A stretch of DNA of 39,010 nucleotides. Source: Rhodoferax sp. (GTDB lineage: Bacteria > Pseudomonadota > Gammaproteobacteria > Burkholderiales > Burkholderiaceae_C). The stretch covers positions 1 through 39,010 of the forward strand of contig NZ_JANXUQ010000284.1 of NCBI RefSeq assembly GCF_025356155.1. The letters run 5' to 3'. Under the pieces are notes generated by a model. That model saw nothing but the letters and a program-made list of their open reading frames with translations, had not been told where the DNA came from and did not search any database. This document shows positions 1 through 8,481 of this stretch, in pieces (position 1 is the first letter of the stretch; the number at the start of each line of letters is the position of its first letter). Made by a program: the position numbers and the translations under genes.

Positions 1-2375
1 GCCTGGTTGCGGCCCTCGCCATCCTGGCGAGGACCACGTCCATTGCGGCCGCCACGTCCGTTGCGATTTTCACGACCTTCGCGGGCTTGTTGTTGGCCCT
101 CGTTGCGGGTGTTGTTGTCGGCATCGCCTTCTGAGGTGGCATCGGCACGGCCTTCTGCACGCGGCTGCTCGGTGCGTTCACCGATTTCATTGCGCTCGCC
201 ACCGCCACGTCCACCACGGCCGCCACGTTCACCGCGCTCGCGTGGAGCGCGATCGGGGCGTTGTTCTTGGCGATTGGCGTCTGGTCCGCCCGGGGCTTGT
301 TGGCCACCGGCTTGTACGTTGGTGTCCATAGGCATGGGTTTGCCTTCAGCGTCAAAACGCTCGCGCTGTGCGCCGCCTTGGCGCTCAGCACCGCTACCGC
401 CACGCCCACCGCGTCCACCACGGCTGTTGCGTCCGTCACCACGGCCTTCACCGCGGGGACCACGGCCTTCGCCACGCGGTTCGTTGCGGCCCGGGCCCTC
501 TGTGCGACCTTCACCGGGCTTGCCGCCGTTGCGGTTGCTGCCATCACGGTTGCGTCCATCGCGTGTTTCGCGGCCTTCAGGCGCTTTAGGCGCTGTGGCT
601 GGCACAGGCTTGATCGGAGCAGGTGGCTCCGCGGCAAACAGGCTCTTCAGCCAGCCAAAGAAGCCTTTTTCAGCGGCTACGGGTGGCTTGGCTTCGGCCA
701 CTGGCGCGCTGCGCTGCGGCGCAACTGCGGGCTGGGGCTGTGCGGCCGGGCGCGGTGCAGCGATAGGCGCCGGAGCATCCGGCAACACACCCTTGATGAT
801 GGGCGTTTGCTTGTTGGTGGGCTCTTGCGAGCGGCGTGTCACACTGGTGGCGTCTTCCATCTCGTCAGCCATCTTGTAACTGGCTTCGATGTTGTCCAGA
901 CGCGGATCGTCGTGCTTCAGGCGTTCCAGCTTGTAGTTGGGTGTTTCCAGTGTCTTGTTGGGCACCAACAGCACGTTGATACGCTGCTTGAGCTCAATCT
1001 TGGCGACTTCGGAGCGCTTTTCGTTCAGCAAGAACGATGCAACGTCGACAGGCACCTGGCACAACACGGAGGCGGTGCTGTCCTTCAGCGATTCTTCTTG
1101 GATGATCCGCAAAATCTGCAGCGCGCTGGATTCGGTGTCGCGGATGTGGCCTGCACCGCCACAACGGGGGCAGGGAATGGATGCACCTTCGCTCAGCGCT
1201 GGGCGCAGGCGCTGGCGGCTCATTTCCATCAGGCCGAATTTGCTGATGGTGCCGAACTGCACACGGGCACGGTCCTGGCGCAGGGCGTCGCGCAAGCGGT
1301 TTTCCACTTCGCGGCGGTTGCGGGACTCTTCCATGTCGATAAAGTCGATGACGATCAGGCCACCCAAATCGCGCAAACGCATCTGGCGCGCCACTTCGTC
1401 AGCGGCTTCCAGGTTGGTGCGGGTCGCAGTCTCTTCGATGTCACCGCCTTTGATGGCCCGGGCCGAATTGACGTCGACCGACACCAAAGCTTCGGTGTGG
1501 TCGATGACGATGGCGCCGCCGGAGGGCAGTTGCACCGTGCGGGCGTACGCGGATTCGATCTGGTGTTCGATCTGGAAGCGGCTGAACAGTGGGGCGTCGT
1601 CACGGTAGCGCTTCACGCGGGCGGCGTGCTCGGGCATCACGTGGGCCATGAACTGCTGGGCTTGTTCGTACACGTCGTCGGTATCGATCAGGATGTCGCC
1701 GATGTCGTGGTTGAAGTAATCACGGATCGCGCGGATCACCAGGCTGGATTCCTGGTAAATCAGGTAGGCACCCTTGCCACCCTTGGCTGCGCCATCGATA
1801 GCGGTCCACAGCTTCAACAGGTAGTTCAAGTCCCACTGCAGCTCAGGTGCGCTGCGGCCGATGCCGGCGGTGCGGGCGATGATGGACATGCCGTTGGGGT
1901 ATTCCAACTGGTCCATGTTTTCTTTGAGTTCGGCGCGGTCTTCACCTTCGATGCGGCGCGACACACCACCACCGCGGGGGTTGTTGGGCATCAGCACCAC
2001 ATAGCGGCCGGCCAGCGAGACGAAGGTTGTCAGGGCTGCGCCCTTGTTGCCACGTTCTTCTTTTTCGACCTGGACCAGCAATTCCTGGCCTTCGCGGATC
2101 GCATCCTGGATGCGGGCCTGGGAGGCGGAAACGCCTTCCTTGAAGTACATGCGGGAGATTTCTTTGAACGGCAGGAAGCCGTGGCGGTCTTCGCCGTAGT
2201 CGACGAAACAGGCTTCCAGCGAGGGCTCGACGCGGGTGACGACAGCCTTGTAGATATTGCCCTTGCGCTGTTCGCGCCCTTCGATTTCGATTTCGTAGTC
2301 GAGGAGTTTTTGTCCGTCGACGATGGCCAGGCGGCGTTCTTCAGCCTGCGTGGCGTTGATTAGCATCCGTTTCAT
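1..2375 (-). CDS. rne: Ribonuclease E (RNase E), 5' part of gene, C-terminus outside window
   Basis: RNase E is the membrane-associated endoribonuclease that starts mRNA decay and processes rRNA and tRNA; its C-terminal half scaffolds the degradosome. The start [10 protein letters not shown] is the classical RNase E N-terminus. An S1 RNA-binding domain spans about residues 35-120, followed by the RNase E/G catalytic domain, with the metal-binding segment SVDVNSAR and the Zn-link motif CPRC at about residues 402-405. After about residue 530 the protein becomes a low-complexity Pro/Ala then Arg/Gly-rich tail (many RGG/RGEGR units), typical of the disordered scaffold part. About 791 codons are visible and the frame is still open at base 1. 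A GGA-containing stretch lies upstream of the start at 2375. The long open frames on the plus strand here are antisense artefacts of strong codon bias. Confidence 0.97.
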   Translation of the reverse strand, partial: MKRMLINATQAEERRLAIVDGQKLLDYEIEIEGREQRKGNIYKAVVTRVEPSLEACFVDYGEDRHGFLPFKEISRMYFKEGVSASQARIQDAIREGQELLVQVEKEERGNKGAALTTFVSLAGRYVVLMPNNPRGGGVSRRIEGEDRAELKENMDQLEYPNGMSIIARTAGIGRSAPELQWDLNYLLKLWTAIDGAAKGGKGAYLIYQESSLVIRAIRDYFNHDIGDILIDTDDVYEQAQQFMAHVMPEHAARVKRYRDDAPLFSRFQIEHQIESAYARTVQLPSGGAIVIDHTEALVSVDVNSARAIKGGDIEETATRTNLEAADEVARQMRLRDLGGLIVIDFIDMEESRNRREVENRLRDALRQDRARVQFGTISKFGLMEMSRQRLRPALSEGASIPCPRCGGAGHIRDTESSALQILRIIQEESLKDSTASVLCQVPVDVASFLLNEKRSEVAKIELKQRINVLLVPNKTLETPNYKLERLKHDDPRLDNIEASYKMADEMEDATSVTRRSQEPTNKQTPIIKGVLPDAPAPIAAPRPAAQPQPAVAPQRSAPVAEAKPPVAAEKGFFGWLKSLFAAEPPAPIKPVPATAPKAPEGRETRDGRNRDGSNRNGGKPGEGRTEGPGRNEPRGEGRGPRGEGRGDGRNSRGGRGGRGGSGAERQGGAQRERFDAEGKPMPMDTNVQAGGQQAPGGPDANRQEQRPDRAPRERGERGGRGGRGGGERNEIGERTEQPRAEGRADATSEGDADNNTRNEGQQQAREGRENRNGRGGRNGRGPRQDGEGRNQ

Positions 2376-2537
2376 GGAGTGCGTCCTTCTTCTTCAGTTT
2401 TACATGCCCTCTAGGGGCAATTGATACCTGGACTGAACGAGACGAATGCGAGGTGGAATTGCCGGAGAACTTCGACTCAAATGAGGCGACGAAGCGTAGG
2501 CGCGTGGAGGGGAGCGAGGGGATGCGTTTGTGGGTTT

Positions 2538-2586
2538 GCTATCAATTGCATAGCTGGTTGCGCCCGTTTGACGAGGGCTAGAGGCC
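2538..2586 (+). repeat. Repeat A copy 1 (49 bp dispersed element)
   Basis: First of seven good copies in this window. The element begins with a 17 nt box with complementary ends (GCTAT-N7-ATAGC at 2538-2554), then about 16 variable bases, then the conserved core ACGAGGGCTAGAGGCC. It lies in the rne leader, so its inverted arms would be transcribed in the rne mRNA. Confidence 0.8.
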
Positions 2587-2673
2587 GATTCGTGCCAAGC
2601 AACGGGGCGAAAACGCTCCGTAGGCAAAGACACAGCAGGCACATCAGCACAAACATCTCGCTTCATTCCGTTC

Positions 2674-2690
2674 GCAGACGAGGAGTCTGC
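2674..2690. promoter_or_regulatory. Perfect 6 bp hairpin in the rne leader
   Basis: GCAGAC and GTCTGC pair perfectly around a five-base loop. On the rne-sense strand the loop reads TCCTC. It may be a structural element of the rne leader; no function can be shown from sequence. Confidence 0.35.
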
Positions 2691-2875
2691 AAACTGTGGG
2701 TATTCCGTATCAGTATTTCGTTTCGTAGTCTTGACCGTGTTGTTTGCAGACCACCACAGGCGTTTGGCGTGTGGTTTGTTTGCAGCCCAACCCGGCGGCA
2801 TCGACCTTCCAGCGTGTCTGCGGGCGGTGTGTGGACTAAACTCCAGACAAATCAACCACTTACAGCGTAACGCTA

Positions 2876-3946
2876 GTGAAACACATTATAGGGGGCATTC
2901 CTGCCCCCCCATCGGCCCAAGTTCAGCCCCAGGTGAAAACCCTGACTATTGATGAGGATGGGGCTGGGCAGCGGTTGGACAATTACCTGATGCGCCACCT
3001 CAAGGGTGTTCCGAAGACCCACGTCTACCGGATCATCCGCAGTGGCGAGGTGCGGGTCAACAAGGGGCGGGCGTCGGCCGAAACCCGTTTGAATGCGGGT
3101 GATGTGGTGCGCCTCCCCCCGGTGCGGATCTCCGAGCGGGTCGCGGAAAAGGCCCAGGCCATGGCCGAGCAGGTTGCCAGCCACGCACCGGCCAAGGAAT
3201 TTGCGGTTTTGTTTGAGGACGACAGCCTGCTGGCCATCAACAAGCCGGCTGGCGTGGCGGTCCACGGCGGTTCGGGCGTCAGTTTTGGCGTCATCGAGCA
3301 GTTGCGCATGGCGCGGCCCCAGGCCAAATTCCTGGAACTGGTGCACCGGCTGGACCGTGAAACCAGCGGCATCTTGCTGGTCGCCAAGAAGCGCAGCGCG
3401 CTGAAGAACCTGCAGGACCAGTTCCGCGAGCGGGAAACCGGCAAGACTTACCTGGCGATGGTGATTGGCCAATGGCCTGCTAATAAGAAGGTGCTGGACA
3501 AGCCGCTGCACAAGTATTTGCTGCCCGATGGCGAGCGCCGCGTGAAGGTGGTGGCCAAGGACGATCCGGACGGCATGCCATCCCTGACCCTGGTCAAGGT
3601 GCGTGAGGCGGGCGGTGTAGTTCCGGGCACCCACCCGGCGCCTGTCGCCAGCGACCGGGGTTACTCCTTGCTGGAGGTCACGATCAAGACCGGGCGCACC
3701 CACCAGATTCGGGTTCACCTGGCGTCCGAGGGCCTGCCCATCGTTGGCGACGACAAATACGGCGATTTCGACAGCAACAAGGCCCTGGCCCGCGCCAACA
3801 GCACCACGCCGCTCAAACGCATGTTCCTGCATGCCTGGCGGCTGCAGTGCAACCACCCAGCCACCGGCAAGCGCCTGGAACTTCAGGCAGACTTGCCAGC
3901 AGAACTGGTCCAGTTCGTGCATCAGGTATTGCCACAAGCCAGTTGA
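2876..3946 (+). CDS. rluC: 23S rRNA pseudouridine synthase, RluC/RluD type
   Basis: Converts uridines of 23S rRNA to pseudouridine (in E. coli RluC, positions 955, 2504 and 2580). An N-terminal S4 RNA-binding domain covers about residues 20-85 (GQRLDNYLM, VNKGR), followed by the RluA-type catalytic domain. The catalytic aspartate is D160 in the signature HRLDRETSG, and GRTHQIRVH lies near the C-terminus. Length 356 aa is slightly above the usual 310-330 because of a longer N-terminus and an insertion near residues 235-260. The GTG at 2876 is the only good start upstream of the S4 domain and has no strong ribosome binding site, so the start is less certain than the gene. Divergent rne-rluC adjacency is conserved from E. 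coli to Burkholderiales and supports RluC over RluD. Confidence 0.93.
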   Translation: MKHIIGGIPAPPSAQVQPQVKTLTIDEDGAGQRLDNYLMRHLKGVPKTHVYRIIRSGEVRVNKGRASAETRLNAGDVVRLPPVRISERVAEKAQAMAEQVASHAPAKEFAVLFEDDSLLAINKPAGVAVHGGSGVSFGVIEQLRMARPQAKFLELVHRLDRETSGILLVAKKRSALKNLQDQFRERETGKTYLAMVIGQWPANKKVLDKPLHKYLLPDGERRVKVVAKDDPDGMPSLTLVKVREAGGVVPGTHPAPVASDRGYSLLEVTIKTGRTHQIRVHLASEGLPIVGDDKYGDFDSNKALARANSTTPLKRMFLHAWRLQCNHPATGKRLELQADLPAELVQFVHQVLPQAS

Positions 3947-3978
3947 GCAGCGGTCTTTTTTCAGTTTTATCCATCACC

Positions 3979-4659
3979 ATGTCTACGTCCAAGCCGACCA
4001 AACCCTCCCGCCCCTTTGACCTGATCGCTTTCGATTGGGATGGCACGCTGTTTGACTCTACGGCCATCATCACCCGCTGTATCCAGGCGGCAGTGGAAGA
4101 TGTGGGTGGGCGCAGACCCAGCGACAGGGACGCCGCTTATGTCATCGGCTTGGGCCTGATGCAGGCATTGGCGCATGCTGCGCCCGACGTGCCGCCCAGC
4201 AAATACGCGGAACTGGGAGCTCGGTACAAGCACCATTACACAGCGCACCAGAATGACATCAGCCTGTTCGAGGGCGTGTTGCCCCTGCTGGCAGACCTCA
4301 AGGCGCGCAACTACGTGCTGGCCGTGGCCACCGGCAAAAGCCGGCGCGGACTGAATGAGGTGTTGAAGACGTCCGAGCTGCACGGCTTGTTCCACGCCTC
4401 CCGCACGGCGGACGAAACGGCCGGTAAGCCCAACCCCCTGATGCTGAAAGAACTGATGCAGGAATTCGGCGTCCCCGCCGAGCGCGTGCTGATGGTGGGT
4501 GACACCACGCACGACCTGCAGATGGCGCTGAATGCCGGTTGCCCCAGCGTGGGTGTCAGCTACGGCGCCCATGAGCCGGCAGCCTTTGCTGAGTTGAAGC
4601 CCCTGTTTGTGGCGCATACCGTGGCCGAGCTGCAGGCCTGGTTCGCAACCCATGCCTGA
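3979..4659 (+). CDS. HAD-superfamily hydrolase, subfamily IA (phosphoglycolate phosphatase-like)
   Basis: A cytoplasmic phosphatase of the haloacid dehalogenase superfamily, 226 aa. All four HAD motifs are present: nucleophile motif DWDGTLFDS near residue 19, motif II VATGKS, the conserved lysine in AGKPNPLML, and the metal-binding motif GDTTHDLQMA. The cap is the small helical kind of the Gph/PGP group. The physiological substrate cannot be read from sequence; phosphoglycolate phosphatase is the nearest functional model, not proof. The ATG at 3979 lies 32 bp after rluC and gives a normal-length protein; longer starts would overlap rluC. Its 3' end overlaps the Rieske gene, indicating co-transcription. 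Confidence 0.9.
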   Translation: MSTSKPTKPSRPFDLIAFDWDGTLFDSTAIITRCIQAAVEDVGGRRPSDRDAAYVIGLGLMQALAHAAPDVPPSKYAELGARYKHHYTAHQNDISLFEGVLPLLADLKARNYVLAVATGKSRRGLNEVLKTSELHGLFHASRTADETAGKPNPLMLKELMQEFGVPAERVLMVGDTTHDLQMALNAGCPSVGVSYGAHEPAAFAELKPLFVAHTVAELQAWFATHA

Positions 4660-5056
4660 CATGCCCATGTACCGTGCCATGACCGAAACTTCTGGCCCCG
4701 CCATACCCCTATGCAATTCCACGGATCTTGTAGATAGCGGCGAGGCAGTGCCCTTTGACGTGGTCTATTGCGGGCGAACCTCGCGTGGCTTTGCCATCCG
4801 CTTCGAAGGCCAAGTCTATGCATACCTGAACCAATGCTCCCACGTCCCCACGGAGATGGACTACCAGCCCAACCGCTTCTTCGACAGCTCGGGCAGTTGG
4901 CTGATGTGCGCCACCCACGGCGCCATGTACCGGCCACAGACCGGCCTTTGCATCGGTGGGCCTTGCCGTGGAGGGCTGATAAAGATCGCCCTTACCGAGC
5001 GAGATGGTGTTGTCCACTGGCATACTGGCCGCAACCTGCAAACACTTGAATTTTGA
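4652..5056 (+). CDS. Small Rieske [2Fe-2S] ferredoxin-like protein
   Basis: A 134 aa single-domain Rieske protein. The cluster ligands are clear: C62-x-H64 (NQCSH) and C86-x2-H89 (CATHG), with GGPC downstream. There is no membrane anchor or oxygenase catalytic domain, so it resembles the stand-alone ferredoxin subunits that feed electrons to oxygenases or reductases, but no partner enzyme is adjacent. The chosen ATG overlaps the end of the HAD gene by 8 bp; in-frame ATGs at 4661, 4667 and 4679 are equally possible and would shorten the N-terminus without touching the domain. The gene order HAD-Rieske-SppA recurs in Burkholderiales as far as I know. Confidence 0.88.
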   Translation: MPDMPMYRAMTETSGPAIPLCNSTDLVDSGEAVPFDVVYCGRTSRGFAIRFEGQVYAYLNQCSHVPTEMDYQPNRFFDSSGSWLMCATHGAMYRPQTGLCIGGPCRGGLIKIALTERDGVVHWHTGRNLQTLEF

Positions 5057-5093
5057 TACGACCGCTCCGAACCACCCTGACAATTTTTTCATA

Positions 5094-6107
5094 ATGACGA
5101 ATTCACCCCAAGCCCCCGAAGACATTACAGATGCTGCTATCAAAAACGATGCATTGACTGGCGCGTCCGGTGCCGGGCATGCGCCAGGGTGGGAACGCAG
5201 TGCACTCGAGACACTGGCGTTGGCCGCCATTGCCGAGCAGCGCCAGGCGCGCCGCTGGCGCAATGCCATCCGCATCGCGTGGCTGGTTTTCCTGGTAGCC
5301 CTGGTCTGGCTGGGCGTGGACAAGGGCAGTTCTACGACCGACACATCGACGCCGCACACCGCCCTGGTCAAGATCCAGGGCGAAATCGCCTCGGGCTCGG
5401 ACGCCAGCGCGGAGCTGATCGTGGCTGCGATGCGCAGCGCGTTTGAAGACAAGGGCGCCCAAGCCGTGGTGTTGCTGATCAATTCGCCCGGCGGCAGCCC
5501 TGTGCAGGCCGGCATCATCAACGACGAAATCCACCGGCTGAAGGCCTTGCACAAAAAGCCCATTTACGCGGTGGTCGAAGAGACCTGCGCATCGGCGGCC
5601 TATTACATTGCTGCCGGTGCCGACAAGATCTTTGTTGACAAGGCCAGTGTGGTCGGCAGCATTGGCGTGCTGATGGACGGCTTCGGCTTCACGGGGCTGA
5701 TGGACAAAATTGGTGTGGAGCGCCGCCTGATGACGGCCGGCGAGAACAAGGGCTTTATGGACCCCTTCAGCCCGCAGACCGAAAAGCAACGTGCTTTTGC
5801 TCAGGCCATGCTGGACCAAATCCACCAGCAGTTCATCAGCGTGGTGAAACAAGGCCGTGGCACCCGCCTGAAAGAGACCCCGGAGATTTTCAGCGGTCTT
5901 TTCTGGACGGGCCAGCAAGCCATCGACATGGGCCTGGCCGACCAATTGGGTAACCTGGACTATGTGGCACGCGAAGTGGTCAAGGCGGAAGAGCTGATTG
6001 ACTACACCCGCAAGGACAATGTTGCAGAACGCCTGGTCAAGCGCTTTGGCGCCTCGATTGGCGAAGGCAGCGTGAAAGCGCTGCGGGCTTTGCCCGCACT
6101 CCGTTAA
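5094..6107 (+). CDS. sppA: Signal peptide peptidase SppA-like S49 serine peptidase
   Basis: A membrane-anchored serine peptidase thought to degrade cleaved signal peptides. The N-terminal ~58 residues are cytoplasmic and variable, one transmembrane helix spans about 59-76 (IAWLVFLVALVWLGV), and the S49 domain follows. Catalytic residues are placed by family pattern: nucleophile S167 in TCASAAYY and general base K219 in GENKGFMDPF. Their 52-residue spacing equals that of Bacillus SppA (S147/K199). At 337 aa it is the short, single-domain form, not the 618 aa E. coli form. The codons for residues 15-20 fall in a 17 bp box (5136-5152) resembling the left part of repeat A. It runs convergently into the next gene with only 15 bp between stops. 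Confidence 0.92.
   Translation: MTNSPQAPEDITDAAIKNDALTGASGAGHAPGWERSALETLALAAIAEQRQARRWRNAIRIAWLVFLVALVWLGVDKGSSTTDTSTPHTALVKIQGEIASGSDASAELIVAAMRSAFEDKGAQAVVLLINSPGGSPVQAGIINDEIHRLKALHKKPIYAVVEETCASAAYYIAAGADKIFVDKASVVGSIGVLMDGFGFTGLMDKIGVERRLMTAGENKGFMDPFSPQTEKQRAFAQAMLDQIHQQFISVVKQGRGTRLKETPEIFSGLFWTGQQAIDMGLADQLGNLDYVAREVVKAEELIDYTRKDNVAERLVKRFGASIGEGSVKALRALPALR
5136..5152 (+). repeat. Possible degenerate repeat A box inside sppA
   Basis: GCTATCAAAAACGATGC matches the 17 nt hairpin box of repeat A in length and in most positions. The downstream ACGAGGGCTA core is absent, so this is at best a remnant and may be chance. Confidence 0.3.
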
Positions 6108-6122
6108 TAACTACTTGGCGGT

Positions 6123-6884
6123 TTAGCGGCCAATGGCAAACACGGTAGGCACCGTGTTTGCCAGCGTCCAAGCCTTGTGCTTCCAGTTCTTCGCCAGGTC
6201 GCTGTAACAAGCGGCTGACTCCAATGTCAATCCACTTGCTGTCGCCATGCGCGTGTTGTGCTGCAGGGTTTGCAACAGTGCATGTTGCATGGCCTGGTTG
6301 CGGTAAGGCGTCTCGATGAACAACTGCGTTTGCCCTGTCTTCAGCGCCAGGGATTCGAGCTCGCGAATGCGCTGGCTGCGCTCAGCGGGCGTGCTGGGCA
6401 GGTAGCCGACGAAGGCAAAACTCTGACCACTGAGCCCACTGGCGGCCAACGCCAATAGCAAAGAGACCGGCCCCACCAACGGCACGACGCGCAGACCCAG
6501 ATCGTGCGCGGCGCGCACCACCGATGAACCAGGGTCGGCAATGGCGGGCATGCCTGCCTCACTGACCAAACCCATATTGGCGCCCTGTACAGCGGGTTGC
6601 AGCAGATGGCGGGCATCAAAGTGGCCCTGGTGGTCGCCCTTTTTATGTACTTCGTGCGGCAACTCCTGCAAATGCATGGCTTGTAGGGGCTGGCACAGTG
6701 GATGGGTCAGACCAATGCGCTTAAGGTAGGCGCGGGTTGACTTGGCGTTCTCACAAACCCAGTGCTGCAGCGAAGATGCGATCTCCAGTGTGGCGGCAGG
6801 CAGCACACGGTCCAGCGCCACCTGGGTATCGCAGCCAAAGTCCAACGGTGCGGGGACCAGGTACAACGTGCCAGGCTTACTCAT
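6123..6884 (-). CDS. RsmI-like SAM-dependent methyltransferase (tetrapyrrole methylase fold)
   Basis: A 253 aa member of the superfamily that includes RsmI, the 16S rRNA C1402 ribose 2'-O-methyltransferase. The N-terminus GTLYLVPAPL and the central block SEAGMPAIADPGSSVVRAAH followed by VPLVGPVSLLLALAASGL are clear family signatures. It departs from true RsmI: the N-terminal PTPIGNLxD loop is replaced by PAPLDFGCDTQ, and the segment before SEAGMP reads differently. It is therefore probably a paralogous family whose substrate is not established, and I give no gene symbol. Its ATG overlaps the maf stop by 4 bp (ATGA), so the two are translationally coupled. It is convergent with sppA. Confidence 0.85.
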   Translation of the reverse strand: MSKPGTLYLVPAPLDFGCDTQVALDRVLPAATLEIASSLQHWVCENAKSTRAYLKRIGLTHPLCQPLQAMHLQELPHEVHKKGDHQGHFDARHLLQPAVQGANMGLVSEAGMPAIADPGSSVVRAAHDLGLRVVPLVGPVSLLLALAASGLSGQSFAFVGYLPSTPAERSQRIRELESLALKTGQTQLFIETPYRNQAMQHALLQTLQHNTRMATASGLTLESAACYSDLAKNWKHKAWTLANTVPTVFAIGR

Positions 6885-7495
6885 GTGCCTAACCTTTGTG
6901 TGGCCAACAAGGGAATGCCAGCGGCACGCAGCATGCGGCTGGTGCGTATCAGCGGCAGCCCAACCAGCGCGGTCGGGTCATCGCTCTCGATGGCGTCGAG
7001 TAAGGCTATGCCTAAGCCTTCGCTCTTGGCGCTGCCCGCGCAATCATAGGGTTGTTCCTGGCGCAGGTAGTATTCAATTTCCGCATCGTCCAGCGCACGG
7101 AAAAGAACTTTGACCGGGGCCAGAGCCTGCTGGCAAAAGCCGCTTTGCAGGCAGACCACGGCCACCGCAGTTTGAAAAATGACGGTTTTACCGCGCATCT
7201 GGCGCAGTTGGGTGACGGCGCGGTCGTGTGTGCCGGGCTTACCAAGGGCTAGGCCATCCAGGTCAGCGACCTGGTCCGAACCAATCACGATGCAATCCGG
7301 AAAGCGCGCCGCGACAGCGTGTGCCTTGGCCAAGGCCAGCCGCTGGGCCATTGCCGCCGGGTGCTCGTCAGGCAGAGGGGCTTCATCCACATGCGGCGAT
7401 TCCACGGAGAAGGGAATGTTCAAACGGCCCAGCAACTCGCGCCGGTAGGCGGACGTCGATCCGAGTATGAGTTTTCTGTTGGAAATGTCTGGCAT
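6881..7495 (-). CDS. maf: Maf/YceF-type nucleotide pyrophosphatase
   Basis: Maf proteins hydrolyse non-canonical or methylated nucleoside triphosphates. The YceF branch prefers 7-methyl-GTP. Visible motifs are the N-terminal phosphate loop ILGSTSAYRRELL, then VIGSDQVADLDG and the C-terminal GSAKSEGLG, all in family order; 204 aa is the usual length. Position next to yceD-rpmF-plsX, as for E. coli yceF, supports the YceF assignment over YhdE. The start at 7495 lies only 25 bp from the divergent yceD start. Confidence 0.93.
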   Translation of the reverse strand: MPDISNRKLILGSTSAYRRELLGRLNIPFSVESPHVDEAPLPDEHPAAMAQRLALAKAHAVAARFPDCIVIGSDQVADLDGLALGKPGTHDRAVTQLRQMRGKTVIFQTAVAVVCLQSGFCQQALAPVKVLFRALDDAEIEYYLRQEQPYDCAGSAKSEGLGIALLDAIESDDPTALVGLPLIRTSRMLRAAGIPLLATQRLGT

Positions 7496-7520
7496 GGCCC
7501 GATTCTCTTACACTGCGCGC

Positions 7521-8063
7521 ATGAAACACGACTACGACGCCCAGCACCTGAATATCGAGGCTTTTGCCATCGCAAACGGCAGCATCGCCGGCACTGAAAG
7601 TCTGGCCCGCTTTGGCCGCTTGCTGGAAGAGGCGCAAGGCGCGGGCTCGCAGAACCCGGTGCACCTTACGGCCAAAGGCATGACGCGGCCCAACGGCTCG
7701 ACCAGCGAGCAGATCTGGTTGGCCCTGACCGCCGAAGTCGCCTTGCCACAGACCTGCCAGCGCTGCCTGGGGCCAGTGGATGTGCCGGTATCCTTTGCGC
7801 GGGAATTCCGTTTTGTGGCCAGTGAAGAGGTTGCTGCCGTAGAAGATGAGGAATCGGAAGAAGATGTGCTGGTGCTGAGCCGCGACTTTAACCTGCTGGA
7901 ATTGATCGAAGATGAGCTATTGATGGCTTTGCCTGTCGTGCCCAAACACGACGTATGCCCGGGCGCCGTGAAGCTACAGGTGGCAGACATGGATTTTGTC
8001 GAAGAAGCGGCGGAAAAGCCAAATCCCTTTGCCGTTCTGGAGCAGCTCAAAAAGAAGCCCTAG
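7521..8063 (+). CDS. yceD: YceD/DUF177 family protein
   Basis: A 180 aa protein of the DUF177 (YceD) family, encoded immediately before rpmF in most bacteria. Family members have been linked to 23S rRNA accumulation or large-subunit biogenesis, but the biochemical activity is not settled. The conserved cysteine block CQRCLGPV lies near residue 77 and a second one, HDVCPG, near 150; together they could bind metal (inference). An acidic linker (residues about 111-120) separates the two. The ATG at 7521 was chosen because upstream starts would overlap maf. Confidence 0.9.
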   Translation: MKHDYDAQHLNIEAFAIANGSIAGTESLARFGRLLEEAQGAGSQNPVHLTAKGMTRPNGSTSEQIWLALTAEVALPQTCQRCLGPVDVPVSFAREFRFVASEEVAAVEDEESEEDVLVLSRDFNLLELIEDELLMALPVVPKHDVCPGAVKLQVADMDFVEEAAEKPNPFAVLEQLKKKP

Positions 8064-8083
8064 CCGGGGCGTGCGCTTTGGGC

Positions 8084-8089
8084 TATAAT
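8084..8089 (+). promoter_or_regulatory. Candidate -10 element for rpmF-plsX transcript
   Basis: A perfect TATAAT lies between yceD and rpmF. No good -35 is seen at 16-18 bp, so the promoter is proposed from the -10 alone. It would give a leader of about 90 nt before rpmF. Confidence 0.4.
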
Positions 8090-8187
8090 TTGAGGCTTCG
8101 CGTGTGACATCCATCGCGTTTTTACTAACCCCCAGTGTTGCATTTTGCATTGAGCATGGCGCAGCACCCTAGCTGAGGAGCCTAGTC

Positions 8188-8370
8188 ATGGCCGTTCAAC
8201 AAAATAAGAAATCACCTTCCAAGCGCGGTATGCACCGTTCGCACAATGCTCTGGTTGTACCTGGCATTGCAGTGGAATCCACAACTGGTGAAACCCACCT
8301 GCGCCACCACATCAGCCCTACCGGTTTCTACCGTGGTCGCAAGGTGCTGAAGACCAAATCTGAAGCCTGA
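8188..8370 (+). CDS. rpmF: 50S ribosomal protein L32
   Basis: A 60 aa basic ribosomal protein beginning [19 protein letters not shown], the standard L32 N-terminus; [11 protein letters not shown] near the end is also conserved. A strong Shine-Dalgarno (GAGGAG, 8175-8180) precedes the ATG. The cysteine zinc-binding form is not present. The link with plsX and fab genes is conserved in proteobacteria and may couple ribosome and lipid synthesis. Confidence 0.97.
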   Translation: MAVQQNKKSPSKRGMHRSHNALVVPGIAVESTTGETHLRHHISPTGFYRGRKVLKTKSEA

Positions 8371-8386
8371 CCCAGGTTTTTCAAAC

Positions 8387-8424
8387 AAAGCCCGGAGCTA
8401 CAGATCCTGTAGCGTCGGGCTTTT
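8387..8424 (+). terminator. Intrinsic terminator or attenuator after rpmF
   Basis: A long hairpin (AAAGCCCG and GCTACAG pairing with CTGTAGC and CGGGCTTTT around the loop ATC) is followed by T-rich sequence. It stands between rpmF and plsX, so it either ends the ribosomal protein transcript or sets the rpmF to plsX ratio. Confidence 0.7.
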
Positions 8425-8481
8425 GTCGTTTTTGGCCCCGTGGCCAATGTTTGATCTCTTCTCTTTTTGGGCGCCTACCCC

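Larger units (their letters stand above)
2376..2875. promoter_or_regulatory. 500 bp rne-rluC divergent intergenic region / probable rne leader
   Basis: No convincing gene lies here; the short open frames have no family resemblance. The stretch separates divergent rne and rluC. Long 5' UTRs are known for rne in gammaproteobacteria, where RNase E acts on its own leader; a similar leader here is inference. Visible structures are a copy of repeat A (2538-2586) and a perfect hairpin at 2674-2690 (GCAGAC, five-base loop, GTCTGC). Read as rne mRNA, the loop of that hairpin is UCCUC, which resembles an anti-Shine-Dalgarno sequence. TAAACT at 2837-2842 could be a -10 for rluC but has no good -35. Confidence 0.5.

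Noticed and set aside
261..2363. 700-codon open frame on the plus strand
   Set aside because: It is exactly antisense to rne, which has a certain N-terminus and catalytic motifs; the frame is a by-product of biased codons.
2400..2870. Overlapping 150-codon frames on both strands in the rne leader
   Set aside because: No ribosome binding sites, no family features and mutually exclusive; the region fits a leader better.
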